This document shows positions 1-5,145 of a stretch of DNA of 5,153 nucleotides, one piece after another; positions within the stretch are counted from its first letter, which is position 1, and each line of letters starts with the position of its first letter. The stretch lies in assembly GCA_903932565.1 (NCBI GenBank), contig CAIZGQ010000448.1, positions 1-5,153 of the forward strand, read 5' to 3'. The translations under genes were made by a program, and so were the position numbers. The DNA is from an uncultured Hyphomicrobiales bacterium. GTDB lineage: Bacteria > Pseudomonadota > Alphaproteobacteria > Rhizobiales > Beijerinckiaceae. The notes under the pieces are model-generated. The model had not been told where the DNA came from. It saw only the letters and a program-made list of their open reading frames with translations, and made no database searches.

Positions 1-21
1 ATCGACGTCGAGTTCGAATAA
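1..21 (+). other. Possible 3' end of a plus-strand gene cut by the window edge
   Basis: The plus-strand frame from base 1 reads IDVEFE and a TAA stop at 19-21. It would converge on ccrM, whose stop is at 43-45. Six codons are too few to prove a gene; it is listed only so that the left edge is not taken as empty. Confidence 0.2.
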
Positions 22-42
22 GCTCAACGCCGGCAGAGCACT

Positions 43-1221
43 TTATTCCGCCGCTTGCTTCAACTGCACGCGCATTTCGCTGCGCAATTCATCGATGCAG
101 CGAACCCTGCCCTTCTCGACAAAATGCCAGAAGGTCCAGCCGTTGCAGGCTGGAAGTCCCTGCGCCAAGGCGCCGATCTTGTGGATCGAGCCGACGATCG
201 CACCCAATGACAGCGCACCATCGACACGCACCGTGGCGCGATGGCGCTTCTTCTCATCGAAAAGCTCAATGCCCGGCGGCAGAAGTCCCGCCTCGACCAC
301 GGATGCAAAAGCAACGCGTGGCTCGGAGCGCTTTTGCGGTGCGGCTGCCACTGCGTCATGCGGCAGCGGTTCCACCGCAGCAATCCGCGCACGTGCGGCG
401 GCCGCATATGTCTCATCACGCTCGGTGCCGATGAAATGACGGCCGAGGCGCTTGGCCACAGCGCCCGTGGTGCCTGAGCCAAAGAAGGGATCCAGCACCA
501 CATCGCCGGGGTTGGACGCCGACAGCAGCACACGCGTCAGCAAAGCCTCAGGCTTTTGTGTCGGGTGAACCTTGCGTCCGGCGGCATCCTTCAGGCGTTC
601 GTTGCCGGTGCAAATTGGCATGTACCAGTCGGAGCGGACCTGACAATCCTCATTGCCAGCCTTCAACGCCTCGTAATTGAACGTGTAATTGCGCGCCTGC
701 GGGCTCTTGGTCGCCCAAATCATCGTCTCGTGCGCATTGGTGAAACGGCGGCCACGGAAATTCGGCATCGGATTGGCCTTGCGCCAGACGATGTCGTTCA
801 AAATCCAGAAGCCCATGTCCTGCAGGATTGCGCCGACGCGGAAGATGTTGTGATAGCTGCCGATGACAAAGATCGTCGCGTCCGGCTTCATCACGCGGCG
901 CACCGCCTTCAGCCAATCGCGGGTGAACGCATCATATTCGGCAAAACTCGAAAACTTGTCCCAATCGTCGTCGACCGCATCGACAACAGATTGATCCGGC
1001 CGCGAGAGCGCGCCTTCAAGCTGCAAATTGTAGGGGGGGTCGGCAAAGACGAGGTCGACGCTCTCGGGCGCAATGCGCGCCATCTGCGCCAGGCAATCGC
1101 CAACAAGGATCGTATCCCTGAGGGCGGAGGGCGCTACGGCGGGGGCGACCGCCGAAATCCCAGTACGCGAGACCTTAATCTGGGATTTCGGGGCGGTAGC
1201 CCCCGCACGTGCAACACGCAT
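43..1221 (-). CDS. ccrM: CcrM-type DNA (adenine-N6) methyltransferase, GANTC-specific
   Basis: A 392-residue orphan methyltransferase that transfers a methyl group from S-adenosylmethionine to the adenine of GANTC. In alphaproteobacteria this marks replicated from unreplicated DNA and is cell-cycle controlled. It has the beta-class motif order: catalytic DPPY (residues 61-64), an AdoMet-binding DPFFGSGTTG (244-253), and a C-terminal domain of about 90 residues (roughly 298-390) typical of CcrM and needed for DNA recognition. S345 and W362 in SIHKIG and NGWTFWHF line up with Caulobacter CcrM S315 and W332, which I recall as DNA-binding residues. No restriction partner is adjacent. ATG 1221 is the only usual in-frame start before the conserved GDC (41-43), but it lacks a clear Shine-Dalgarno. 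The first ~30 residues exceed the Caulobacter protein and are mostly encoded by a large inverted repeat (see 1139-1206). rnhB lies upstream on the same strand, 237 bp away. Identity is very secure; the N-terminus is less so. Confidence 0.97.
   Translation of the reverse strand: MRVARAGATAPKSQIKVSRTGISAVAPAVAPSALRDTILVGDCLAQMARIAPESVDLVFADPPYNLQLEGALSRPDQSVVDAVDDDWDKFSSFAEYDAFTRDWLKAVRRVMKPDATIFVIGSYHNIFRVGAILQDMGFWILNDIVWRKANPMPNFRGRRFTNAHETMIWATKSPQARNYTFNYEALKAGNEDCQVRSDWYMPICTGNERLKDAAGRKVHPTQKPEALLTRVLLSASNPGDVVLDPFFGSGTTGAVAKRLGRHFIGTERDETYAAAARARIAAVEPLPHDAVAAAPQKRSEPRVAFASVVEAGLLPPGIELFDEKKRHRATVRVDGALSLGAIVGSIHKIGALAQGLPACNGWTFWHFVEKGRVRCIDELRSEMRVQLKQAAE
1139..1206 (-). repeat. Large inverted repeat (hairpin) in the 5' coding end of ccrM
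   Basis: The arms are 1139-1163 and 1180-1206, with a 16-nt loop at 1164-1179. The inner 12 bp are perfect (CCGAAATCCCAG against CTGGGATTTCGG). After a 2-nt bulge (1192-1193), the outer 13 positions pair at 12 (GCGGGGGCGACCG against the complement of GCGGGGGCTACCG). That makes 24 pairs, GC-rich especially in the outer part. In the ccrM mRNA the stem starts at nucleotide +16 from the A of ATG, just past a bound ribosome, and spans codons 6-28. No U-tract follows, so it is not a standard intrinsic terminator. It could be a translation control hairpin or a palindromic mobile element inserted in frame. The repeat is seen directly; its role is inferred. Confidence 0.88.
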
Positions 1222-1458
1222 GACACTCGAACCGGGTTACGCAACCAACAGGCGTGAATATGCGGAGTTGAGGTAAAGAGCGGGTTAGTGGCATGCAGAA
1301 AACGCGTCCCATTTCTGAACGGAAGCCTTAACGAAATTTGATTGAGTGACGGAGGTTTAGCGTCTCAAACCGGGACACGACGACAGGCGCGCAGGCGGCA
1401 AAAGCGCTGCAGGCGGGCGCGTTTGGTTGAGGCGTGACCGCTCACGTCTCGAGCAAGG
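1222..1458 (-). other. rnhB-ccrM intergenic region (probable ccrM leader)
   Basis: A 237-bp gap between the rnhB stop and the ccrM start, both on the minus strand. It holds no convincing ORF, no strong intrinsic terminator and no clear sigma-70 promoter that I can defend. Its length suggests that ccrM has its own promoter. It contains one TTAA-type element (1328-1341) and no GANTC site. Caulobacter ccrM, by contrast, is known for GANTC sites and a CtrA site in its promoter and leader. An ACGCAAC word occurs at 1238-1244. Confidence 0.5.
1328..1341. promoter_or_regulatory. Weak CtrA-like element upstream of ccrM
   Basis: The plus strand reads TTAACGAAATTTGA, a TTAA half-site followed by TTGA after 6 bp. 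The CtrA consensus is TTAA-N7-TTAA, so this copy has one mismatch and a spacer one base short. Its position, about 107 bp before the ccrM start codon, and the known CtrA control of ccrM in Caulobacter are the only reasons to list it. A chance AT-rich patch is a real alternative. Confidence 0.25.
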
Positions 1459-2142
1459 TCAGCGATACGGCACGAACGCGCGCAATGGCGAAAATGACAT
1501 CCTGTGCAACGCACAGGGTCCATGCTTGGCGAGTGCGGCAAGGTGCAACTTCGTGCCGTATCCCATGTGCTGATCAAATCCCCAATGGGGATGATGGGAC
1601 GCCGCATGTGTCATGAGCCGGTCCCGCGTGACTTTTGCGACAATCGACGCGGCCGCGATCGACAGCGAGATGGCATCCCCCTTGATGATGGTCTGGCAGG
1701 GACTGACCAGATCAGCGGGCGCATCATTGCCGTCGATCAAAGCGTGGCTGGGCAAGAGTGCCAGACCACGCAGGGCGCGGCGCATGGCCAAGTGAGACGC
1801 CTGGCGGATGTTGATCACATCGATTTCGGCCGCGGGCACGAGCCCGATGCTGACGGCCAGAGCACTGGCCAGGATGTCCACATAAAGCGCCTCACGAACA
1901 GCAGGGCTCAACTTTTTGGAATCATCAATTCCCTTGGGCAGCCGCTTGGGGTCCAGGATGACGGCCGCAGCCGCAACCGGTCCGGCTAAGGGCCCACGGC
2001 CAACTTCATCAACGCCGGCCACCGGCCAGACGCCTTTTTTCAGATATTGGCGCTCAAGACGAAAATGCGGCACGTGTCCTGCTAAGCTTTGCTTGACCAG
2101 CAATCTCCTGCTTTGGTTGCCTGCGATTTGAAAGGGTGTCAA
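1459..2142 (-). CDS. rnhB: Ribonuclease HII
   Basis: A 227-residue cytoplasmic endonuclease that cuts the RNA strand of RNA-DNA hybrids, notably 5' of single ribonucleotides left in DNA by polymerases. The family signature GVDEVGRGPLAGP is at residues 43-55. By alignment with E. coli RNase HII (D16, E17, D108, D126), the metal-binding acidic residues are D45, E46, D137 (in LIDGN) and D156 (in KGD). The usual SIAAASIVAKVTRDRLM block and HRMSFSPLR C-terminus follow, so the gene is complete. The longest start is TTG 2142, with AAGG at 2150-2153 seven bases upstream and an in-frame stop two codons before it. A GTG at 2073 (residue 24) would give a shorter protein closer to the usual length. It precedes ccrM on the same strand and diverges from the gene at 2397. 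Confidence 0.97.
   Translation of the reverse strand: MTPFQIAGNQSRRLLVKQSLAGHVPHFRLERQYLKKGVWPVAGVDEVGRGPLAGPVAAAAVILDPKRLPKGIDDSKKLSPAVREALYVDILASALAVSIGLVPAAEIDVINIRQASHLAMRRALRGLALLPSHALIDGNDAPADLVSPCQTIIKGDAISLSIAAASIVAKVTRDRLMTHAASHHPHWGFDQHMGYGTKLHLAALAKHGPCALHRMSFSPLRAFVPYR
1919..1923. promoter_or_regulatory. GANTC methylation site (GAATC) inside rnhB
   Basis: This is the predicted target of the CcrM enzyme encoded in the window. It is the leftmost GANTC I found; 1-1918, including all of ccrM and its leader, has none. It lies in coding sequence, so a regulatory role is not implied. Confidence 0.6.
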
Positions 2143-2396
2143 ATCTTAGCCTTGAGCGTTTAAGGTCACAAGAAACGCCAGCAATCCCAACAACACGCGA
2201 GCGCAACGCTTGCCCACAGGCGCGTTTGCAGCACTAATACTTGTCGTTCCGAGGTTCGCCGATATCCCAAAGCTTAACAACTTGAGCATGGCTTGGCTGT
2301 AAATATCTTTTCAACGTCCAATTTCGGTATTTTCGCTGAAGATGCCGCATATTTTTGGTAAACAATGTTTGGCGCTGCCGCGCCCGGGAAACCTCA
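2143..2396. other. Divergent intergenic region between rnhB and the small membrane protein gene
   Basis: A 254-bp region that must hold the start signals for two divergent genes. The right half (about 2290-2370) is distinctly AT-richer than the flanking genes, as expected of a promoter. TTAA words occur at 2160-2163 and 2274-2277, but neither has a correctly spaced partner. I could not identify a -35/-10 pair good enough to call, nor a GANTC or LexA box. A TTG at 2355 opens a longer reading frame for the plus-strand gene. Confidence 0.45.
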
Positions 2397-2948
2397 ATGA
2401 CCTCCGTTCTGCCAGATCGTGTTTCGGCTCCGCGCCCCCTGCCCCAACTCGATATGCGGGTCACCAACCAGACGGCACCTGCCACGCCCGACCCCTTGGC
2501 TGGCATGACGCCGGCGGAGCGATCCGCCCACATTGACCGCAACGTCGTGCTCAAGGCACTCGTCACCCAAGATGGCGATATCGTTGGAAACGTCGCTTAT
2601 TCAATTTACAAACAGCACAAAAACGATTGGTTTGAAGCCTTCCAGAGCCAGAACGCCCGGGACCCGAACGATGCCGAGATTGGCAGCTACGTGATCGGTG
2701 AAACCACTCCACGCCGCGTTGCGACTTATCGTTTTCTGGCAAGCGCCAGCCTGAATGGACAGGGTGTCGAGCTGTCGGCCACGCCAAGCTCGATGGGCTT
2801 TGCCGAACGCCGTTTCAACTCTGTGTCCAAGGCACCGCGCAGCGACAGTGATCGCGTCCAGATCATCAGCCTGATCGCCTTTGTGCTTCTGCTCGCACTG
2901 GCCGCAACAACTGCAGTTCGATACGGCATCCTCAACATCATCCGCTAA
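2397..2948 (+). CDS. Hypothetical protein with C-terminal membrane anchor
   Basis: A 183-residue protein that I do not recognise by name. The first ~38 residues are Pro/Ala-rich and probably disordered. Residues about 39-120 form a likely helical soluble domain containing MTPAERSAHIDRNVVL, GNVAYSIYKQHKNDWFEAF (64-82) and a PNDAEIGSYVIGETTPRR stretch. A linker then leads to one hydrophobic segment at about 155-175 (IISLIAFVLLLALAATTAV) and a short tail with one Arg at each end, so it looks tail-anchored in the inner membrane with the bulk in the cytoplasm. There is no signal peptide and no catalytic motif. The AY-x-YK-x2-K-x2-W pattern recalls short anchored proteins of unknown function in proteobacteria, but I cannot name a family. 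I chose ATG 2397 because GGGA sits seven bases upstream; TTG 2355 would add 14 residues without a ribosome site. It is transcribed away from rnhB and converges on the VOC gene. The absence of stops and the sensible domain layout support a real gene. Confidence 0.75.
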   Translation: MTSVLPDRVSAPRPLPQLDMRVTNQTAPATPDPLAGMTPAERSAHIDRNVVLKALVTQDGDIVGNVAYSIYKQHKNDWFEAFQSQNARDPNDAEIGSYVIGETTPRRVATYRFLASASLNGQGVELSATPSSMGFAERRFNSVSKAPRSDSDRVQIISLIAFVLLLALAATTAVRYGILNIIR

Positions 2949-3065
2949 AGGACAATGTTGAGGGGAAGCCATCAGCAAAGCTTCAATGCCTTTACGCAAC
3001 GCCGCTACGCAATACTTGCAAAAACGCAACCCACGCGAACGCAACACAACTCTGAGACCCGCCGT
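2949..3065. other. Convergent intergenic region with no clear terminator
   Basis: It lies between two gene 3' ends. The only hairpin I see for the plus-strand gene is GAAGC/GCTTC with a 9-base loop near 2965-2983, without a T-tract, which is too weak to call a terminator. The right part holds four ACGCAAY words, listed separately. No ORF is supported. Confidence 0.4.
2994..3045 (+). repeat. Cluster of four ACGCAAC/T heptamers
   Basis: ACGCAAC occurs at 2994-3000, 3024-3030 and 3039-3045, and ACGCAAT at 3007-3013, all on the same strand with start-to-start spacings of 13, 17 and 15 bp. The cluster lies in the convergent gap, just downstream of the VOC gene in that gene's direction. The repeats are seen directly; they may be an imprecise tandem duplication, a protein-binding cluster, or chance. 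Confidence 0.5.
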
Positions 3066-3494
3066 TCAATGCGCGAGATGGATCGAGCCATCCGGCTCAG
3101 GGGGAAACGCCGGGTTGTAGGCAAACTCCCAATAATGGCCGTCGGGGTCCGCGACCACGGCGTGAAAACCGCCCCATGAGGCCTGACCCGGCGCTTTCAC
3201 CAGCCGCGCACCTGCGGCAAGTGCCTCACGGGTCACTTCCTCCACCGCCTCCGCGCTCGCATGGTTCTGAGCCAGAGATTGCCCGCGAAAACTCTCGGCC
3301 TCTGCGCCGCAATCAGCCCGCAGCGCATCAAACGGATACAGCGCCAGCACGAGATGATTCAGGCTGAAGAAACTGATCGCGGGTCCACTGGCGCGATGCG
3401 ACAGCCGCCACCCCAAACGCTCATAGAATTGCGTGGCACGATCGAGATTTTCGACCCCAAGTGTGAGCATGGACAGTCCGGGATAACAGCGCAT
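3066..3494 (-). CDS. VOC (glyoxalase/bleomycin-resistance fold) family protein
   Basis: A 142-residue cytoplasmic protein, the usual size for a single-domain vicinal oxygen chelate protein with two beta-alpha-beta-beta-beta repeats. The first half shows LTLGVENLDRATQFYERLGW (11-30) and FFSLNHLVLALYP (42-54). The second half shows SLAQNHASAEAVEEVTREA (73-91), GARLVK and GGFHAVVADPDGHYWEFAYNP (108-128). H78 and E123 are candidate metal or active-site positions by comparison with the family. The substrate cannot be read from sequence; the family includes lyases, dioxygenases and drug-binding proteins. ATG 3494 has a good ribosome site (AAGGA, 3502-3506, spacing 7). It starts 48 bp after the stop of the radical SAM gene on the same strand, so it is probably second in that operon and shares its promoter. 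A GANTC site lies just before its ribosome site. Confidence 0.92.
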   Translation of the reverse strand: MRCYPGLSMLTLGVENLDRATQFYERLGWRLSHRASGPAISFFSLNHLVLALYPFDALRADCGAEAESFRGQSLAQNHASAEAVEEVTREALAAGARLVKAPGQASWGGFHAVVADPDGHYWEFAYNPAFPPEPDGSIHLAH

Positions 3495-3501
3495 GACAGG
3501 A

Positions 3502-3506
3502 TCCTT
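3502..3506 (-). promoter_or_regulatory. Ribosome binding site of the VOC gene
   Basis: AAGGA on the minus strand, seven bases before ATG 3494. It fixes the start of the VOC protein and shows that the gene can be translated independently of the upstream radical SAM gene. Confidence 0.75.
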
Positions 3507-3509
3507 TCT

Positions 3510-3514
3510 GACTC
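3510..3514. promoter_or_regulatory. GANTC methylation site upstream of the VOC gene
   Basis: GACTC on the plus strand, GAGTC on the minus, in the 48-bp gap between the radical SAM and VOC genes, 16-20 bases before the VOC start. It is the only GANTC I found outside coding sequence in this window. In Caulobacter, intergenic GANTC sites in promoters can affect transcription by methylation state; here I see no clear promoter around it. Confidence 0.5.
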
Positions 3515-3542
3515 AACAACAAACGCGACTGCAAAATGCCAC

Positions 3543-4979
3543 TTAAAACAAAGGAAGTTGTTCGCCCTTGCGCACAGGTCGTATGAACAGATCCGTCCGC
3601 AACTTCTGGCGCTGCTTGTTGAAGCCAATCCGCTCGGCAGCAATTTCAAACCGACGCCCTGTCATCCACGCATACGGCCCGGTGCCGGTCATCCGCTTGC
3701 CCCAGCTGGATTCATAGGCTTTGCCACCTCGCATGGATTTCACCAGCGACATCACATGCCGGTACCGGTCCGGCATGTGGGCCAGCAGCCATTCGCCAAA
3801 AATATCCTCAAGTTCCAGAGGCAGGCGCAGCATGACGTAGCCAGCCTCCCGCGCACCGGCCGCATAGGCTTGCTCAAGGATCTTCTCAATCTCAGCATCG
3901 TTCACCGCTGGAATAATGGGCGCGACGAGAACCGTTGTTGGAATGCCCGCCTCCGTCAGACGGCGGATCGCCTCCAGACGCCGCTCGGGCGAGGCCGCAC
4001 GCGGTTCCATGGATCGAGCGAGCACGGGATCAAGCGTGGTGATGGACAGCGCAACTTTCGCAAGACCTTGCGCTGCCATGGGTGCCAGCAGATCAATATC
4101 GCGCACAACCGACGCCGACTTGGTGACGATGCCAACCGGGTGATTGGTGCGCGACAACACTTCCAGAATGGAGCGCGTAACGCGATGGACACGCTCAATT
4201 GGCTGATATGGGTCCGTGTTTGTCCCCATGGCAATCGTGCGCGGTTGATATTTATCGGATGACAACTCGCGCTCCAGAAGCGCGGCTGCGCCCTGCTTCA
4301 CAAACAGCCGACTTTCAAAATCAAGGCCTGGCGAAAGACCCATATACGAATGGGTTGGCCGCGCGAAACAATAGACGCACCCATGCTCGCAACCACGATA
4401 GGCGTTGATCGAGCGATCAAACGACACGTCAGGCGAGTCATTCCGCGTAATGATCGACTTCGCCCGCTCCATCGTGATCTGGGTTTTGAACGGAGCCAGC
4501 GCCTCCAGCGACCCCCAGCCGTCGTCAACGGTCTCGCGGATCTCGGATTCAAAACGCCCTGTCGGATTGATGGTCGCCCCGCGACCACGCCGTCTGTCGG
4601 CGTCAATCGGTGCCACCTCCTCGACAGCACAGGGCATGGCGAAGACAGGCGCTTCAGGGCGTGCTGCAACTTTTTTGCGCCCCACCCGCTCTATGCCAGC
4701 AGCAAGATCAGCGGCCGCAGCAAGATCGGTGTGATCAGCGGGTGGCGAAATGGTCGGCGACGTCTCGGGCGCGGCCTTGGCCTTGCGCGGGCGGCCACGC
4801 GCGGGCTTTGGCCCGTCGGCCGCGTCTTCAAACCCCGGCGGCCGTTTGCCCTCGCCAAATTGCGCGCCAATGTGCAGCACATTGTCACGCGGCAGGCCCT
4901 TCACACGCGCGCAGTCAGCCTCAAAGTCCACCGGGGCATGTTTTGCCACGGCGGATCGCGATGCGCGTAATGCCTGCAT
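3543..4979 (-). CDS. PA0069-family radical SAM protein (SplB/spore photoproduct lyase-like)
   Basis: A 478-residue radical S-adenosylmethionine enzyme of the group annotated as PA0069 family, related to spore photoproduct lyase (COG1533, DNA repair photolyase-like). The [4Fe-4S]-binding motif CEHGCVYC has cysteines at 197, 201 and 204. It sits within NAYRGCEHGCVYCFARPTH and is followed by GTNTDPYQPIE (252-262), GIVTKS and APIIPAVND, all typical of the family. The core starts near residue 129 (RRRGRG, then NPTGRFE). The reaction of this family is, to my knowledge, not established. An N-terminal extension of ~128 residues is Ala/Pro/Lys-rich and carries an AT-hook-like PARGRPRKAK at 59-68. I prefer ATG 4979 because GGAAGGA lies 8 bases upstream; a TTG at 5015 would add 12 residues but has no ribosome site. 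It is probably first in an operon with the VOC gene, under a LexA-type promoter at 5093-5124. Confidence 0.93.
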   Translation of the reverse strand: MQALRASRSAVAKHAPVDFEADCARVKGLPRDNVLHIGAQFGEGKRPPGFEDAADGPKPARGRPRKAKAAPETSPTISPPADHTDLAAAADLAAGIERVGRKKVAARPEAPVFAMPCAVEEVAPIDADRRRGRGATINPTGRFESEIRETVDDGWGSLEALAPFKTQITMERAKSIITRNDSPDVSFDRSINAYRGCEHGCVYCFARPTHSYMGLSPGLDFESRLFVKQGAAALLERELSSDKYQPRTIAMGTNTDPYQPIERVHRVTRSILEVLSRTNHPVGIVTKSASVVRDIDLLAPMAAQGLAKVALSITTLDPVLARSMEPRAASPERRLEAIRRLTEAGIPTTVLVAPIIPAVNDAEIEKILEQAYAAGAREAGYVMLRLPLELEDIFGEWLLAHMPDRYRHVMSLVKSMRGGKAYESSWGKRMTGTGPYAWMTGRRFEIAAERIGFNKQRQKLRTDLFIRPVRKGEQLPLF

Positions 4980-4987
4980 AGCTACAT

Positions 4988-4994
4988 TCCTTCC
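4988..4994 (-). promoter_or_regulatory. Ribosome binding site deciding the radical SAM start
   Basis: GGAAGGA on the minus strand, eight bases before ATG 4979. The alternative TTG start at 5015 is preceded only by CG-rich sequence with no Shine-Dalgarno match, so the shorter protein is favoured. Confidence 0.7.
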
Positions 4995-5092
4995 GGCATC
5001 AGGGACTTTGGACAACGAGCGGGTCGCCCAAACGAACTTTCATCGGGCTGGCGAGCCTAAGCTCTGATAGCTCGATACAAAACAAGAACAAG

Positions 5093-5107
5093 GAACAGAA
5101 TAGGAAC
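5093..5107 (-). promoter_or_regulatory. LexA operator (alphaproteobacterial SOS box)
   Basis: The minus strand reads GTTCCTATTCTGTTC, an exact GTTC-N7-GTTC (GAAC-N7-GAAC on the plus strand). This direct repeat is the established LexA box of alphaproteobacteria such as Rhodobacter and rhizobia. It covers the -10 hexamer of the predicted promoter, where a bound repressor would block RNA polymerase. A third GAAC lies at 5086-5089 on the plus strand, 3 bp from the box. A chance match to eight fixed bases is possible in a genome, but its placement on a good promoter for a repair-like gene makes it credible. Confidence 0.75.
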
Positions 5108-5124
5108 AAACGCGGGTCTGTCAA
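5097..5124 (-). promoter_or_regulatory. Sigma-70-like promoter of the radical SAM-VOC operon
   Basis: On the minus strand the -35 TTGACA is at 5124-5119 (perfect), the spacer is 16 bp, and the -10 TATTCT is at 5102-5097 (4 of 6). Transcription would start near 5090, giving a leader of about 110 nt before ATG 4979. The -10 is embedded in the LexA box and the -35 overlaps the CtrA-like element. Confidence 0.65.
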
Positions 5125-5135
5125 CCATTCGTTAA
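5121..5135 (-). promoter_or_regulatory. CtrA-like element overlapping the -35
   Basis: The minus strand reads TTAACGAATGGTTGA, that is TTAA-N7-TTGA: correct spacing and one mismatch to the CtrA consensus TTAA-N7-TTAA. The second half-site is the first part of the -35 TTGACA, so binding would affect this promoter. TTAA-rich motifs are common between genes, so the evidence is suggestive only. Confidence 0.35.
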
Positions 5136-5136
5136 T

Positions 5137-5145
5137 TGTGGATAA
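5137..5145 (-). promoter_or_regulatory. Consensus DnaA box
   Basis: The minus strand reads TTATCCACA, a perfect match to the strict DnaA 9-mer. It ends 12 bp upstream of the -35. The plus strand repeats TGTGG at 5149-5153, where the window stops, so a second box 12 bp away may be cut off. It could mark DnaA control of this operon, part of a box cluster near an origin, or a single chance site. Confidence 0.5.

Noticed and set aside
556..1257. Long plus-strand reading frame (233 codons) antisense to ccrM
   Set aside because: It lies almost wholly opposite the well-supported ccrM, encodes nothing recognisable, and is the usual open antisense frame of GC-rich genes.
1575..1589. Inverted repeat ATCCCCA-A-TGGGGAT
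   Set aside because: It lies in rnhB and encodes the HPHWGFD stretch of RNase HII, so protein coding explains it.
1365..1607. Minus-strand frame of 80 codons overlapping the rnhB 3' end
   Set aside because: It shares most of its length with rnhB in another frame and has no ribosome site or known motif; its cysteine-rich look comes from reading rnhB codons out of frame.
2246..2257. GTTC-N4-GTTC upstream of rnhB as a second LexA box
   Set aside because: The spacing is 4 rather than the required 7, and no promoter elements accompany it.
2965..2983. GAAGC/GCTTC hairpin as terminator of the membrane protein gene
   Set aside because: Only five base pairs, a 9-base loop and no T-tract; not enough for an intrinsic terminator.
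3261..4262. Long plus-strand reading frame (333 codons) opposite the VOC and radical SAM genes
   Set aside because: It crosses two genes with clear family motifs on the other strand and has no domain of its own; a codon-bias artefact.
4350..4970. Plus-strand reading frame of 206 codons
   Set aside because: Antisense to the radical SAM gene across its cysteine motif and N-terminal extension; no recognisable content.
4999..5043. Possible 14-codon upstream ORF in the radical SAM leader
   Set aside because: It starts with ATG and stops 19 nt before ATG 4979, but has no ribosome site and no conserved-looking content; too weak to list as a leader peptide.
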